Assembly: GCF_022846435.1 (NCBI RefSeq)
Contig: NZ_AP025627.1
Coordinates: 2,390,001 to 2,454,000 of the forward strand
Length of the DNA stretch: 64,000 nucleotides
Reading direction: 5' to 3'
Source of the DNA: Parageobacillus sp. KH3-4
GTDB taxonomy: Bacteria; Bacillota; Bacilli; Bacillales; Anoxybacillaceae
This document shows positions 55,796 through 63,689 of the stretch, in pieces. Made by a program: the position numbers and the translations under genes. Under the pieces are notes generated by a model, which saw only the letters and a program-made list of their open reading frames with translations, did no database searches and was not told the origin of the DNA. The number at the start of each line of letters is the position of its first letter. Positions within the stretch are counted from its first letter, which is position 1.

Positions 55796-57310
55796 ATGAA
55801 AACGCAGATTGAACAAAACGGTATTGTAATCTTGACAGATGAAGCAACGAAGATGGTAAGCAAAAGCAAGCTGTGGAACGATGATTTGCGGCCAACTACA
55901 CTGAAAGAACATTCATGGAAGGGAATAAACTTTGCGACTTTGTGGATCGGCATGTGTTTATGCATCCCTTCCTACACTATGGCTAGTGGCATGATTGCTC
56001 TAGGAATGAACTGGTGGCAAGCGGTTGGAACAATTTTTCTCGGCAATGTTATTGTTCTTATCCCGATTTTATTAAATTCACATGCTGGAACAAAATTTGG
56101 AATCCCTTATCCTGTTTTTGCGCGGCTTTGGTTTGGTGACAAAGGAGCACACATTCCGACCTTAGCCCGCGCAATTGTAGCTGCTGGATGGTTCGGGATT
56201 AATACATGGATTGGAACGGGTGCAATTGATACATTGCTGGTAGCCTCGTTTCCTGTCTGGGGAAAATTTCCAGGACATACAGCTATCGTATTTGCTTTGT
56301 TTTTGGCATTGAATGTAGGAATTGCTTATAAAGGCCCCGAGGCCATTAAAAAACTAAGTTCCATCGCTGCACCTATAGTAGGTATCTCTTCAGTCATCCT
56401 CCTTATCTGGGCATTCACTCGCGCCGGAGGCTGGGGCCCGATTTTCGAAACTCCTTCTCAATTCAAGACGACCGGCGAGTTTTTAAAAGTATTTTTTCCA
56501 TCTTTAACGGGCGTTATCGGTTTTTGGGCTACACTCGCTTTGAATATTCCCGACTTTTGCCGCTACGCGCAAAGCCAAAAATCGCAAATAGTCGCTCAAA
56601 GTTTATCTCTTCCGATTACCATGACCGTTTTTTCTTTCATTGGAATAGCAGTTACATCGGCGACTGTAGTAATTTTTGGGCAAGCGATTTGGGATCCTGT
56701 GCAACTCCTTGCCAAGTTTCCACCGTTTGTGATTCTTTTAGGAACTATTGTAATTGTTATTGCTTCCTTAACCATTAACGTCGGTGCTAATGTTGTAGCG
56801 CCAGCCCGCGCCATTGAGAATTTGTACCCGAAACGAATTACGTTTGGAATTGGTGCTATCATTACTGGATTATTCGCTATTTTATTACAACCATGGTATA
56901 TAATGTCTAATTTTGGCAACTATATATTTGGCTGGCTCGGAACATACGCAGCTTTACTTGGACCAATTGATGGCATTGCAATTGCAGACTACTGGCTTGT
57001 CCGTCGGAAACAATTAGATCTTAAAGAGCTATATGAACCTAATGGCCGTTACAATTATGCGAACGGTTTTAATAAAAACGGAATTCATGCTCTTGTAATC
57101 GGGGTAGCCGTCCCTATACTAGGCTTACTCATTCCAGCTCTTCATTTTCTCTGGGATAATGCTTGGACTTTTGGATTGTTTATTAGCATTGGCGCCTACA
57201 CCTATTTAATGAGAAAGGACAAAAGTGTCTTAAAAGAAGGAGAATACGAGCAAATTACCATTGTAGAAACTCTTCCCCGTAATGCAAAAAGGATAGAAAC
57301 ACACTTATAA
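55796..57310 (+). CDS. NCS1-family nucleobase:cation symporter (uracil/allantoin permease type)
   Basis: The 504-residue membrane protein has about 12 hydrophobic helices. NCS1 features are visible: LWNDDLRPTTLKEHSWKG before helix 1, the helix-1 segment NFATLWIGMCLCIPSY, PVFARLWFGDKGAHIP, and GPIDGIAIADYWLVRRK. I chose ATG 55796, with GGGAGGATCTCG before it, over a frame opening at 55715. It would import uracil, thymine or a dihydropyrimidine for the divergent catabolic genes. Allantoin and cytosine transporters of this family look alike. Confidence 0.85.
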   Translation: MKTQIEQNGIVILTDEATKMVSKSKLWNDDLRPTTLKEHSWKGINFATLWIGMCLCIPSYTMASGMIALGMNWWQAVGTIFLGNVIVLIPILLNSHAGTKFGIPYPVFARLWFGDKGAHIPTLARAIVAAGWFGINTWIGTGAIDTLLVASFPVWGKFPGHTAIVFALFLALNVGIAYKGPEAIKKLSSIAAPIVGISSVILLIWAFTRAGGWGPIFETPSQFKTTGEFLKVFFPSLTGVIGFWATLALNIPDFCRYAQSQKSQIVAQSLSLPITMTVFSFIGIAVTSATVVIFGQAIWDPVQLLAKFPPFVILLGTIVIVIASLTINVGANVVAPARAIENLYPKRITFGIGAIITGLFAILLQPWYIMSNFGNYIFGWLGTYAALLGPIDGIAIADYWLVRRKQLDLKELYEPNGRYNYANGFNKNGIHALVIGVAVPILGLLIPALHFLWDNAWTFGLFISIGAYTYLMRKDKSVLKEGEYEQITIVETLPRNAKRIETHL

Positions 57311-57448
57311 AGAAGAACGAAAAGATGTTCAACGCGTTCATACAATCCTATTTTGTTGTGGTGCTAATGGCAAGTGTATATTCGGGAACATGCATACAAG
57401 AGTTCTTAACGAACCGATTAAATAAACAAAGAAGAGGAGGGGATGTTT

Positions 57449-58849
57449 ATGATTGGGCACAACGCTAGCTTACAAAAAGGATTGAAAGAACGTCACATGA
57501 CAATGATCGCCATAGCCGGGGTCATCGGTGCAGGTCTTTTTGTGGGGAGCGGAGCCGTCATCCATTCCACAGGCCCGGGAGCGATTGTTTCCTATGCATT
57601 AGCCGGATGTTTAGTCATTCTTGTAATGGGGATGTTAGGGGAAATGGCTGCAGCTCATCCGACGAGCGGTTCCTTTTCCGCATATGCACACGATGCTATT
57701 GGTCCTTGGGCTGGATTCACCATCGGATGGCTCTATTGGTTTTTCTGGGTGATAGTGATTGCCATTGAAGCAAATGCAGGTGCTTCTATTATTCAATATT
57801 GGTTGAAGGATATTCCTATATGGTTATTAAGCTTAATTCTTACCATATTATTAACGCTCACAAATATTTGGTCAGTGAAATCTTACGGAGAATTTGAGTA
57901 CTGGTTTGCCTTTATCAAAGTCATGAGCATTGTTTTGTTTTTAATTATCGGAGTTGCTTTCATATTCGGCCTCTATCCTGGCAGCACCCCAATTGGATTG
58001 AAAAATCTCATCGGACATGGAGGATTTATGCCCCATGGCATCAGTTCCATCCTTTCCGGAATTGTCGTGGTGATTTTTTCGTTCGTTGGGACAGAAATTG
58101 TTACGATTGCCGCGGGAGAATCCGACGAACCGCAAGAAGCGGTCTCTAGAGCGACAAAGTCAGTTATGTGGAGAATTCTAGTCTTTTATATTGGCTCCAT
58201 TGCCGTGGTAGTCACTTTATTGCCTTGGAACTCGGCAAACGTTTTAAAAAGCCCCTTTGTTGCGGTGCTTGAACACATTGGCATCCCGGCCGCAGCCCAA
58301 ATCATGAATTTTATTGTATTAACAGCCGTCCTATCTTGTTTAAATTCGGGACTATATACGACTTCACGAATGCTTTATTCTCTGGCCGAGAAAGGGGAAG
58401 CCCCTCGGCAATTTCTTAAACTGAATAAAAACGGCGTACCAGCACGGGCCGTTATGGCCAGCACATTCTTTGCATATATAGCAGTCATCATGAATTATGT
58501 TTCGCCGGACAAAGTGTTTTTATTTCTTGTGAATTCCTCCGGAGCCATAGCGCTTCTTGTCTATCTAGTCATTGCTGTTTCACAATTGCGTATGCGCAAA
58601 AAACTGGAACATCACACCCCTGAAGCATTAAAGATCAAAATGTGGCTATTCCCGTACTTGACTTATTTCACGATCTTGATTTTATTGGTTATACTAACCT
58701 CTATGCTGTTTATCAAGTCTATGGTTTCACAATTGCTACTGACGCTCTTAATTACTGTCATAGTTATTATCTCTTACTTCGCATTTGCTAAAAAGCGTGT
58801 AGAAATCAACTACCGCCAACAAGCATCTCCGCTAATTAAAGACAAATGA
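57449..58849 (+). CDS. Amino acid permease (APC superfamily, GabP-like)
   Basis: This roughly 466-residue protein has about 12 transmembrane segments. It has the AAT-family opening LQKGLKERHMTMIAIAGVIG, followed by AGLFVGSGAVI, and GEMAAAHPTSGSFSAYA, typical of GabP/AnsP-type permeases. I chose ATG 57449 because AGGAGGGG is then about seven bases away. It follows the nucleobase permease in the same direction, about 140 bases later. Beside beta-alanine catabolism, beta-alanine or GABA is the likely substrate; this is inference. Confidence 0.8.
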   Translation: MIGHNASLQKGLKERHMTMIAIAGVIGAGLFVGSGAVIHSTGPGAIVSYALAGCLVILVMGMLGEMAAAHPTSGSFSAYAHDAIGPWAGFTIGWLYWFFWVIVIAIEANAGASIIQYWLKDIPIWLLSLILTILLTLTNIWSVKSYGEFEYWFAFIKVMSIVLFLIIGVAFIFGLYPGSTPIGLKNLIGHGGFMPHGISSILSGIVVVIFSFVGTEIVTIAAGESDEPQEAVSRATKSVMWRILVFYIGSIAVVVTLLPWNSANVLKSPFVAVLEHIGIPAAAQIMNFIVLTAVLSCLNSGLYTTSRMLYSLAEKGEAPRQFLKLNKNGVPARAVMASTFFAYIAVIMNYVSPDKVFLFLVNSSGAIALLVYLVIAVSQLRMRKKLEHHTPEALKIKMWLFPYLTYFTILILLVILTSMLFIKSMVSQLLLTLLITVIVIISYFAFAKKRVEINYRQQASPLIKDK

Positions 58850-58951
58850 TATATTAATAGCCAAGCAATCCGCTTTTAAAAAGATTTTTATCACTGGTGC
58901 GCCATCATGAGGAGACCGATTGGTGGTATTATTCTCTGCAAGCTGGCAGAA

Positions 58952-59004
58952 TGAAGCAGCCCGAATCCTATACTCATAGGATTTAGGTTGTTTCATTTCT
59001 TTTG
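58952..59004 (+). terminator. Terminator after the permease genes
   Basis: TGAAGCAGCC and AATCCTAT pair with ATAGGATT and GGTTGTTTCA across ACTC, allowing G-U pairs, followed by TTTCTTTT. It lies about 100 bases after the permease stop. Confidence 0.75.
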
Positions 59005-59089
59005 GAAACGTTAGCGGTTAATATTGGTGTATGGCATCCTTCACCTCTTCGCTGTAGCGAACCGTAACACTCGGTCATGTCTTGAGTGA

Positions 59090-59345
59090 CCACGAACTTC
59101 TTGTCTTCCATTCCCCCATTCATCTTTTTAAAAGCTTTTTAGCATCTCTACCTCCGCCTTCAGGCGCTTAATCTTCGTTTCCGGATCTTCTCAGTCTTCT
59201 TTTGCCTTTCCTTGTTTTCCCCCAGACTTTACATTTCCTTCCTGCTCATAGCGTTTCACTTATCGACGTACTATGGAATGATCGATCCCTCATTCTTTAA
59301 CCACCGTTTTGTAGCCCATCTCTCTTTCAATATACATCTTAAACT
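59090..59345 (-). mobile_element. Remnant of an IS3-family OrfA
   Basis: The minus strand reads KMYIEREMGYKTVVKE, a stop, GIDHSIVRR, a stop, VKRYEQEGNVKSGGKQGK, then DPETKIKRLKAEVEMLKSF. This is the HTH plus leucine-zipper layout of IS3 OrfA proteins. Four or more stops interrupt the frame. No OrfB is next to it. Confidence 0.7.
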
Positions 59346-59619
59346 TCGTATTTTCCCATCGGAAAATCTCTTCTATTATTTAACAGCGAACAAGCAATTA
59401 TCATATTATAATCGTTAAGACATGTCAAATTTCTTCTCCATAAAAAATCCCCTTCCAGCAGGCTTTCAAGAACATCATATCTCATTTTTGCTGCCTGCTT
59501 GCAGAGGATAACACCAAAAAGCAGAAGCATTTCGGCTTCCGTCCTTCATCTTTTTCTCTCCGTTTGTCTTTTCTTGTCTATATGATCGGGTTATACTGTT
59601 TAATGAGGAGGTGAAAGAG

Positions 59620-59955
59620 ATGGAACAAGAAACGGTATTAAAAGAAAGCTTAAAGGCGCTCGATCTGCACGCATCTGACTTTCGTTCACAAATCGCTGCA
59701 TTAAACGGAAAAATCGACACAATGGACAAAAAAGTAGAAACATTAAACAAAAGAGTTGAAGCATTGGACAAAAAAGTAGAAGCATTAGACAAAAGAGTTG
59801 AAACATTAGACAAAAAAGTTGAAACAATAGATAAAAAAGTCGAAGCGATGAATGATGAATTTAAAAGAAAGTTTGCGGAAATGGACAAGCGGATACAAGA
59901 GATGGACGACCGGTTGGAAGGCAGAATCGATCGGCTAGAAAATGAAATGAAATGA
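59620..59955 (+). CDS. Coiled-coil protein of seven-residue repeats (N-terminal part)
   Basis: The ATG at 59620 has GAGGAGGTG upstream. After about 30 residues, a run of heptads of the type VEALDKK and VETLDKR repeats at least six times, coded by near-identical 21-base units. The rest is also helical (FAEMDKRIQEMDDRLEG). It is soluble, with no signal peptide. Function is unknown; such proteins occur in Geobacillus without assigned roles. The stop lies in a pentanucleotide repeat, and a second small frame carries on the same coiled coil. Confidence 0.6.
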   Translation: MEQETVLKESLKALDLHASDFRSQIAALNGKIDTMDKKVETLNKRVEALDKKVEALDKRVETLDKKVETIDKKVEAMNDEFKRKFAEMDKRIQEMDDRLEGRIDRLENEMK

Positions 59956-59959
59956 ATGA
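59941..59959 (+). repeat. AATGA tandem repeat at the frame junction
   Basis: Three copies of AATGA, plus a partial fourth, lie at the end of the coiled-coil frame. Loss of one 5-base unit would join the frames at 59620 and 59952 without a stop. Confidence 0.75.
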
Positions 59960-60095
59960 ACGGTTTAACCGATTAGAAACAAAAATCGACAATTTACGCA
60001 TTGAACTCATCGAAACACAAGAAACCGTCGATTTCCACTCAGCCAAAATCACCCAACACGAACGAAAAATCCGCAAGCTCTCCCAGCAACAATAA
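59952..60095 (+). CDS. Coiled-coil continuation, 47 residues
   Basis: The frame starts at an ATG that overlaps the previous stop (ATGA). It reads MNERFNRLETKIDNLRIEL, then HSAKITQHERKIRKLSQQQ and a stop. It continues the heptad pattern, so it is probably the C-terminal part of the same protein, separated by a frame change. Coupled translation as a second small protein is the alternative. A terminator follows about 50 bases later. Confidence 0.5.
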   Translation: MNERFNRLETKIDNLRIELIETQETVDFHSAKITQHERKIRKLSQQQ

Positions 60096-60146
60096 CCTCT
60101 CCAGCAGTAACTCAACTCCTTTCTGCGTTCTCTCCACGATGAACTT

Positions 60147-60180
60147 GCCCCCATCGCTGAACAATGGGGGCGTTCGTTTG
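60147..60180 (+). terminator. Terminator after the coiled-coil gene
   Basis: GCCCCCAT (60147-60154) pairs with ATGGGGGC (60164-60171), followed by GTTCGTTTG. The T run is weak. Confidence 0.7.
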
Positions 60181-60219
60181 TGATTTTACAATTAGTCCAA
60201 ACATGTGTGATCATACGTG

Positions 60220-60714
60220 TTATGGCATAAAAAGATCGACAAACGATAATGAAATAAAAAACAAACAGATAATGTTATTGGTTTTTAACCATTCTTTCAA
60301 CAGCTTGCTTCCTGTTAGTGGCAATTAAGAATTGTAGTGTTTGGCAATTAAGGATATGCATATTTATTGCATATTCACCGCTTTACATGGAGTGGCGAGT
60401 ATGATAGGCTTATATGCCTTGCAAAGTCCTGTGGCTTGCCCTCTTTGCCAGAAAGCATGCCCGCAGAGGCTCCATGTCAAGCGACAACAGGTATGAAATT
60501 TTATACAGATCATTGAATATTCTTATTTGCCATTTCATGCATTTTTTAATTGCCAAAAACACTTGCTTCCGGCTTCATAAGATAAATCATCTGCATCATG
60601 CTTTATTCGTCGATTATCATTTTCTTTTTCAAACAAAGCAGGCGCGAATCCCCCATTAACCAGCGCGGAAAGCAACACCCCGTAATAGTAATCCGCTTTG
60701 CAAATCGTTGTCAT
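60220..60714 (-). pseudogene. Gene of unknown function interrupted by a small mobile element
   Basis: The 5' part starts at ATG 60714 with AAAGGGAGGG upstream and reads MTTICKADYYYGVLLSAL, then VNGGFAPALFEKENDNRR and DDLSYEAGSK. There the element at 60313-60561 enters and ends the frame at 60535-60537. Removing the element and one target copy restores an open frame: GSKLLKEWLKTNN and on to a stop at 60220-60222. I do not recognise the protein. As it stands a 59-residue truncated product ending in element sequence (CFWQLKNA) could be made. Confidence 0.6.
60313..60561. mobile_element. 249-bp MITE-like element with 9-bp target site duplication
   Basis: The ends are TGTTAGTGGCAATTAA and, inverted, TGTTTTTGGCAATTAA (14 of 16 match). 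A further internal copy, TGTTTGGCAATTAA, is at 60338-60351. CTTGCTTCC flanks it exactly at 60304-60312 and 60562-60570. TGT...ACA ends and repeated end motifs fit IS21/IS481-like transposases. No transposase gene is inside, so it must be moved by an enzyme supplied elsewhere. Confidence 0.85.
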
Positions 60715-60810
60715 AGTTTTTACCCTCCCTTTGTCACAGATAGAAAGACTTGGTTAATCTGATTCTATCAATTTTTGTAAAAACATGGTGTAAAATATTG
60801 TCAAGTGCAC

Positions 60811-60840
60811 AAAAAAAGCAGAAGCCTTTATGGCTTCTGC
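60811..60840 (-). terminator. Minus-strand terminator
   Basis: GCAGAAGCC (60818-60826) pairs with GGCTTCTGC (60832-60840). The minus-strand tail is TTTTTTT. It follows the gene fragment at 60849. Confidence 0.88.
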
Positions 60841-60848
60841 GTGAAACA

Positions 60849-60950
60849 TTAACGTCCGAGCTTCCGCAACATAAACGCATCGACGTCATTTTTCGGACCG
60901 ACAAACTCAATATCCGTGCCGGTTACTTCCAAAGTATTTGCAAGCAAGTT
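60849..60950 (-). pseudogene. C-terminal fragment of an unidentified gene
   Basis: The minus-strand frame reads NLLANTLEVTGTDIEFVG, then PKNDVDAFMLRKLGR and a stop, with a proper terminator just after it. A stop lies directly upstream and no start is present, so only the last 33 codons of some gene remain. I do not recognise the family. Confidence 0.45.
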
Positions 60951-61048
60951 CTATTTTTAGCTTCAGAAAAGAAGCATATGTTTTTAATCTTGACTAGTAA
61001 AAGTTACACAAATAGTCTAATGCCAAACTTTTCAGCAGTATGAACTTG

Positions 61049-62983
61049 TCAGTATTCTCCCCACTCTTCTGCTACCATTGAATTTGAATTAGGATAAGTT
61101 ACATATTGAACCTCATTTAATCGTTTTCTCAAATAATTTTCTAACTCTTTATTAGTGCAATAGACAAAACATCCTTTCTGGCCTCGTGTCAATAAAGTTC
61201 TGTATGTATTTCGAATAATTTCATCCGCAAGTTTCAAAGCCTCTTCTGGTTTTTCCTTCATCATTTTTCTCAAACCTTTCAATGATTGGTCCGTTTTAGC
61301 GCGCTTCGTATAATCTGTTTGAACTTGTCCGTCTTTATAGATTAAATCATCCCCAATAATGACGCCTACATAGTCAAACTCTAGTCCTTGGCACGTATGG
61401 ATGCAGCCTGCCTGGTGAACAGAATTTTCATCAATTGCCCATGTTTCGGAACTGGCAAGATTCCAACTCATTCTAAAGTTATATTCGGGAATAACAATAT
61501 CGTGAATATTTGGGTTGTTTTTTCCTTCTTTGATCCAATCCCAACAATATCCGGCTACTATACGGGATTTATTGTTTACTTTATTTAGCCTTTCGATTTC
61601 TTTACGCATTTCATTCGGATTGGAGTAAATCCGAAAATCATAATTGCTGTCGAAGTAATTGTAGTTTGCTGTTTTACGTATTTGCAACACATCATCAATC
61701 CAAGCTAAATAACCATCGGAGCCGTTGCAGCGAAATTGAGATTCGAGTTTCATTTTAGTTATGCTTGCTTTATATTCGTTCGCGAATTTTTGAATCATCT
61801 CTATACTTCCAATATCCTTTAATGTAACACGTTGTCGTTCATCGATGAAAAAAATAGCCAGTTTTGATGCATGGATAATTTCTTTTATTTGGTTTTCTCC
61901 AAGATTCTGAAACATGCCTGATTTCTCATTAAGACGGTGTGCTTCATCAACAATAAGAACGTCAAATTCATTCGAAAGCGCATTAACATAGCTCCCAGAA
62001 CTAGTAAACAAATTATCAATATGATTTTTTCGAAAATCACCTTTTAGCTTTCGAGCATATACTTTTCTTGGTGCAGCGTTTTTCGTAACGTATTGACAAA
62101 CTAGATTGCGGTTAGTCAATTCGACAAGCAGATTAATCGCCAAGACGGACTTCCCTGTTCCCGGACCACCTTCGACAATCAGCACTTGTTTTTGATTTGT
62201 ATTAACTGCTTTCGCTGCTAATTGAAGCGCTTCTTCGTATACAACCTTTTGGTCATCGATCATGATAAATTCTTGATTACCTTTTAGCATACTATTCAAA
62301 GAATCTTGGAGAGACTTTGATGGGCGAATGCGTCCGTTTTCAATTTTATAGAGATTCTCCTTGTTATCCCCGTATTTTATATATCGTTTTATAAAGGAAC
62401 GTAACTTAGCAGCATCTCCTTTTAAAAATAGAGGAGCTTTATTTATATAATATTGATATATCTCGTCAGTCACGGGGTCACTTTTCCCTAAATGGATATA
62501 ATTATGTAAATAGGCGCACGGATAAAGCTGAATATCATCATTTTGGACGGTTTCATTGTAATCTTTAATCAAAGACGCATAAGACCATGCTTGATAAGAT
62601 GGGTGAGTTGTCTCTACAAAATGACGATTAATCATCGTCTTTACTATCGCTTCTTTACCATCTACCTTTTCTACACTTTCCCATTGTTTTAATTCGACAA
62701 TGACGACAGAATGGTTATTACACTCATCTATCCCAGAAATAAGAAAGTCTACTCTTTTAGAAGTATGAGGAATTTTAAATTCAATCGCTATTCCTGTATT
62801 GCTTGGAATTTCATGATCACTCAATACGCGATACATATATTGCATTGAATTATCCCATGCCCGAATCTCACGCTCGTTTATTCCGCCAATTTTGGCTTTA
62901 AAATTTTCGCAAATATTTTGTACGAGCTTATCCTCAAATACATCATTTAAAAATTCTTCTTTCGTTGCTTCATACACAATCAT
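61049..62983 (-). CDS. PD-(D/E)XK nuclease plus SF1 helicase (DUF2075, Schlafen group 3-like)
   Basis: The roughly 644-residue protein has two parts. Residues 1-190 look like a PD-(D/E)XK nuclease: RVDFLISG supplies the Asp and VVIVELKQW the E-x-K. Residues 240-630 form a P-loop helicase: Walker A EGGPGTGKSVLAI, Walker B LIVDEAHRL, a DERQRV motif, HTCQGLEFDYVGVI and TYRTLLTRGQKG. This is the PF09848/DUF2075 pattern. I chose ATG 62983 with AAAAAGGTG before it; GTG 62992 is possible. It follows a MazG-like gene by 74 bases. A DNA or RNA processing role in phage defence is plausible but not shown. Confidence 0.8.
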   Translation of the reverse strand: MIVYEATKEEFLNDVFEDKLVQNICENFKAKIGGINEREIRAWDNSMQYMYRVLSDHEIPSNTGIAIEFKIPHTSKRVDFLISGIDECNNHSVVIVELKQWESVEKVDGKEAIVKTMINRHFVETTHPSYQAWSYASLIKDYNETVQNDDIQLYPCAYLHNYIHLGKSDPVTDEIYQYYINKAPLFLKGDAAKLRSFIKRYIKYGDNKENLYKIENGRIRPSKSLQDSLNSMLKGNQEFIMIDDQKVVYEEALQLAAKAVNTNQKQVLIVEGGPGTGKSVLAINLLVELTNRNLVCQYVTKNAAPRKVYARKLKGDFRKNHIDNLFTSSGSYVNALSNEFDVLIVDEAHRLNEKSGMFQNLGENQIKEIIHASKLAIFFIDERQRVTLKDIGSIEMIQKFANEYKASITKMKLESQFRCNGSDGYLAWIDDVLQIRKTANYNYFDSNYDFRIYSNPNEMRKEIERLNKVNNKSRIVAGYCWDWIKEGKNNPNIHDIVIPEYNFRMSWNLASSETWAIDENSVHQAGCIHTCQGLEFDYVGVIIGDDLIYKDGQVQTDYTKRAKTDQSLKGLRKMMKEKPEEALKLADEIIRNTYRTLLTRGQKGCFVYCTNKELENYLRKRLNEVQYVTYPNSNSMVAEEWGEY

Positions 62984-63057
62984 CTCTATCACCTTTTTAT
63001 GGCATAATTAAAGATTTTTCTATATCATCTAACAAATTAACCAATACTAATTCAATT

Positions 63058-63387
63058 TTATAATTCGGTATATTTCTTTTTTGATCCAAACGATTTCTCA
63101 ACTGGATACTTTCGTTCATTTTTCTTTATTTTATCCATAACAGCTTTTTCTAGGTCAATCCCTAGTTCATGTGATAGCAGGAGTGCATAAATGACTACAT
63201 CGGCAATTTCGTCTTTTATATTTTCTAAGTTTGTTTGTACAGCTTCTTCGCTGCTTTTCCACTGGAAATTTTCCAGTAGCTCTCCTGCTTCTAGGCATAA
63301 TGAAATCGCTAAGTCTTTTGGGGTATGAAACTGTTTCCAATTACGCGCATCACGAAATTCAATGATTTTTTGTTGCAAGTGTTCCAT
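63058..63387 (-). CDS. MazG-like nucleotide pyrophosphohydrolase
   Basis: This roughly 109-residue all-alpha NTP pyrophosphohydrolase has the metal-binding pattern in LEAGELLENF and KDEIADVVIYALLL. It resembles MazG-like/RS21-C6 enzymes that hydrolyse (d)NTPs to monophosphates. I chose ATG 63387 because GGAGG lies eight bases upstream; the open frame reaches 63411. It is directly upstream of the helicase-nuclease gene and in the same direction. Its partner suggests nucleotide control during stress or infection, as an inference. Confidence 0.85.
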   Translation of the reverse strand: MEHLQQKIIEFRDARNWKQFHTPKDLAISLCLEAGELLENFQWKSSEEAVQTNLENIKDEIADVVIYALLLSHELGIDLEKAVMDKIKKNERKYPVEKSFGSKKKYTEL

Positions 63388-63417
63388 TATTATTACCTCC
63401 GTCAGTGCCAATTTTCT

Positions 63418-63678
63418 TTAAATGTTATCGCTATCCATCAATCTCACAATCTCCTTAAACACCATCGACGGCTGTTTGAGCAAATGGTCAATCGGAAGTG
63501 TTTTGTGTTCGGTTCCTCGCGCGATGACTAGCTTCTCTCCTTCGATCTTTATGACAATGTCTTTGATTCGATACGCCTTAATTTTAGATTCCTTATCCAA
63601 GTATCGGTCATCAAGGCCAAAGCGGATGCGGTCGGACAATCTAGCATTCTCCATCATGCGAACGAAGAATTGACTCAA
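63418..63678 (-). CDS. Hypothetical protein, up to 86 residues, 5' end doubtful
   Basis: The sequence ARLSDRIRFGLDDRYLDKES, then DIVIKIEGEKLVIARGTEHK and SMVFKEIVRLMDSDNI looks like real protein. The first possible start is a TTG (63676-63678) and no start has a clear ribosome binding site; stops lie just upstream. The gene may have lost its 5' end at the junction with the Rpn-type fragment on the other strand. It ends 31 bases before the MazG-like start. I see no family. Confidence 0.45.
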   Translation of the reverse strand: MSQFFVRMMENARLSDRIRFGLDDRYLDKESKIKAYRIKDIVIKIEGEKLVIARGTEHKTLPIDHLLKQPSMVFKEIVRLMDSDNI

Positions 63679-63689
63679 GGAAATAATGA

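Noticed and set aside
59620-59880. 21-base repeats as a CRISPR array or satellite
   Set aside because: The units are contiguous without spacers and encode heptads in one open frame.
59475-59888. Minus-strand frames full of FLSNVSTLLS or LFCLM repeats
   Set aside because: They are the antisense of the heptad-repeat coiled-coil gene, so the repeats are inherited from the opposite strand.
60414-60659. Plus-strand open frame across the MITE
   Set aside because: It spans the element boundary and lacks a start signal; the real gene is on the minus strand.
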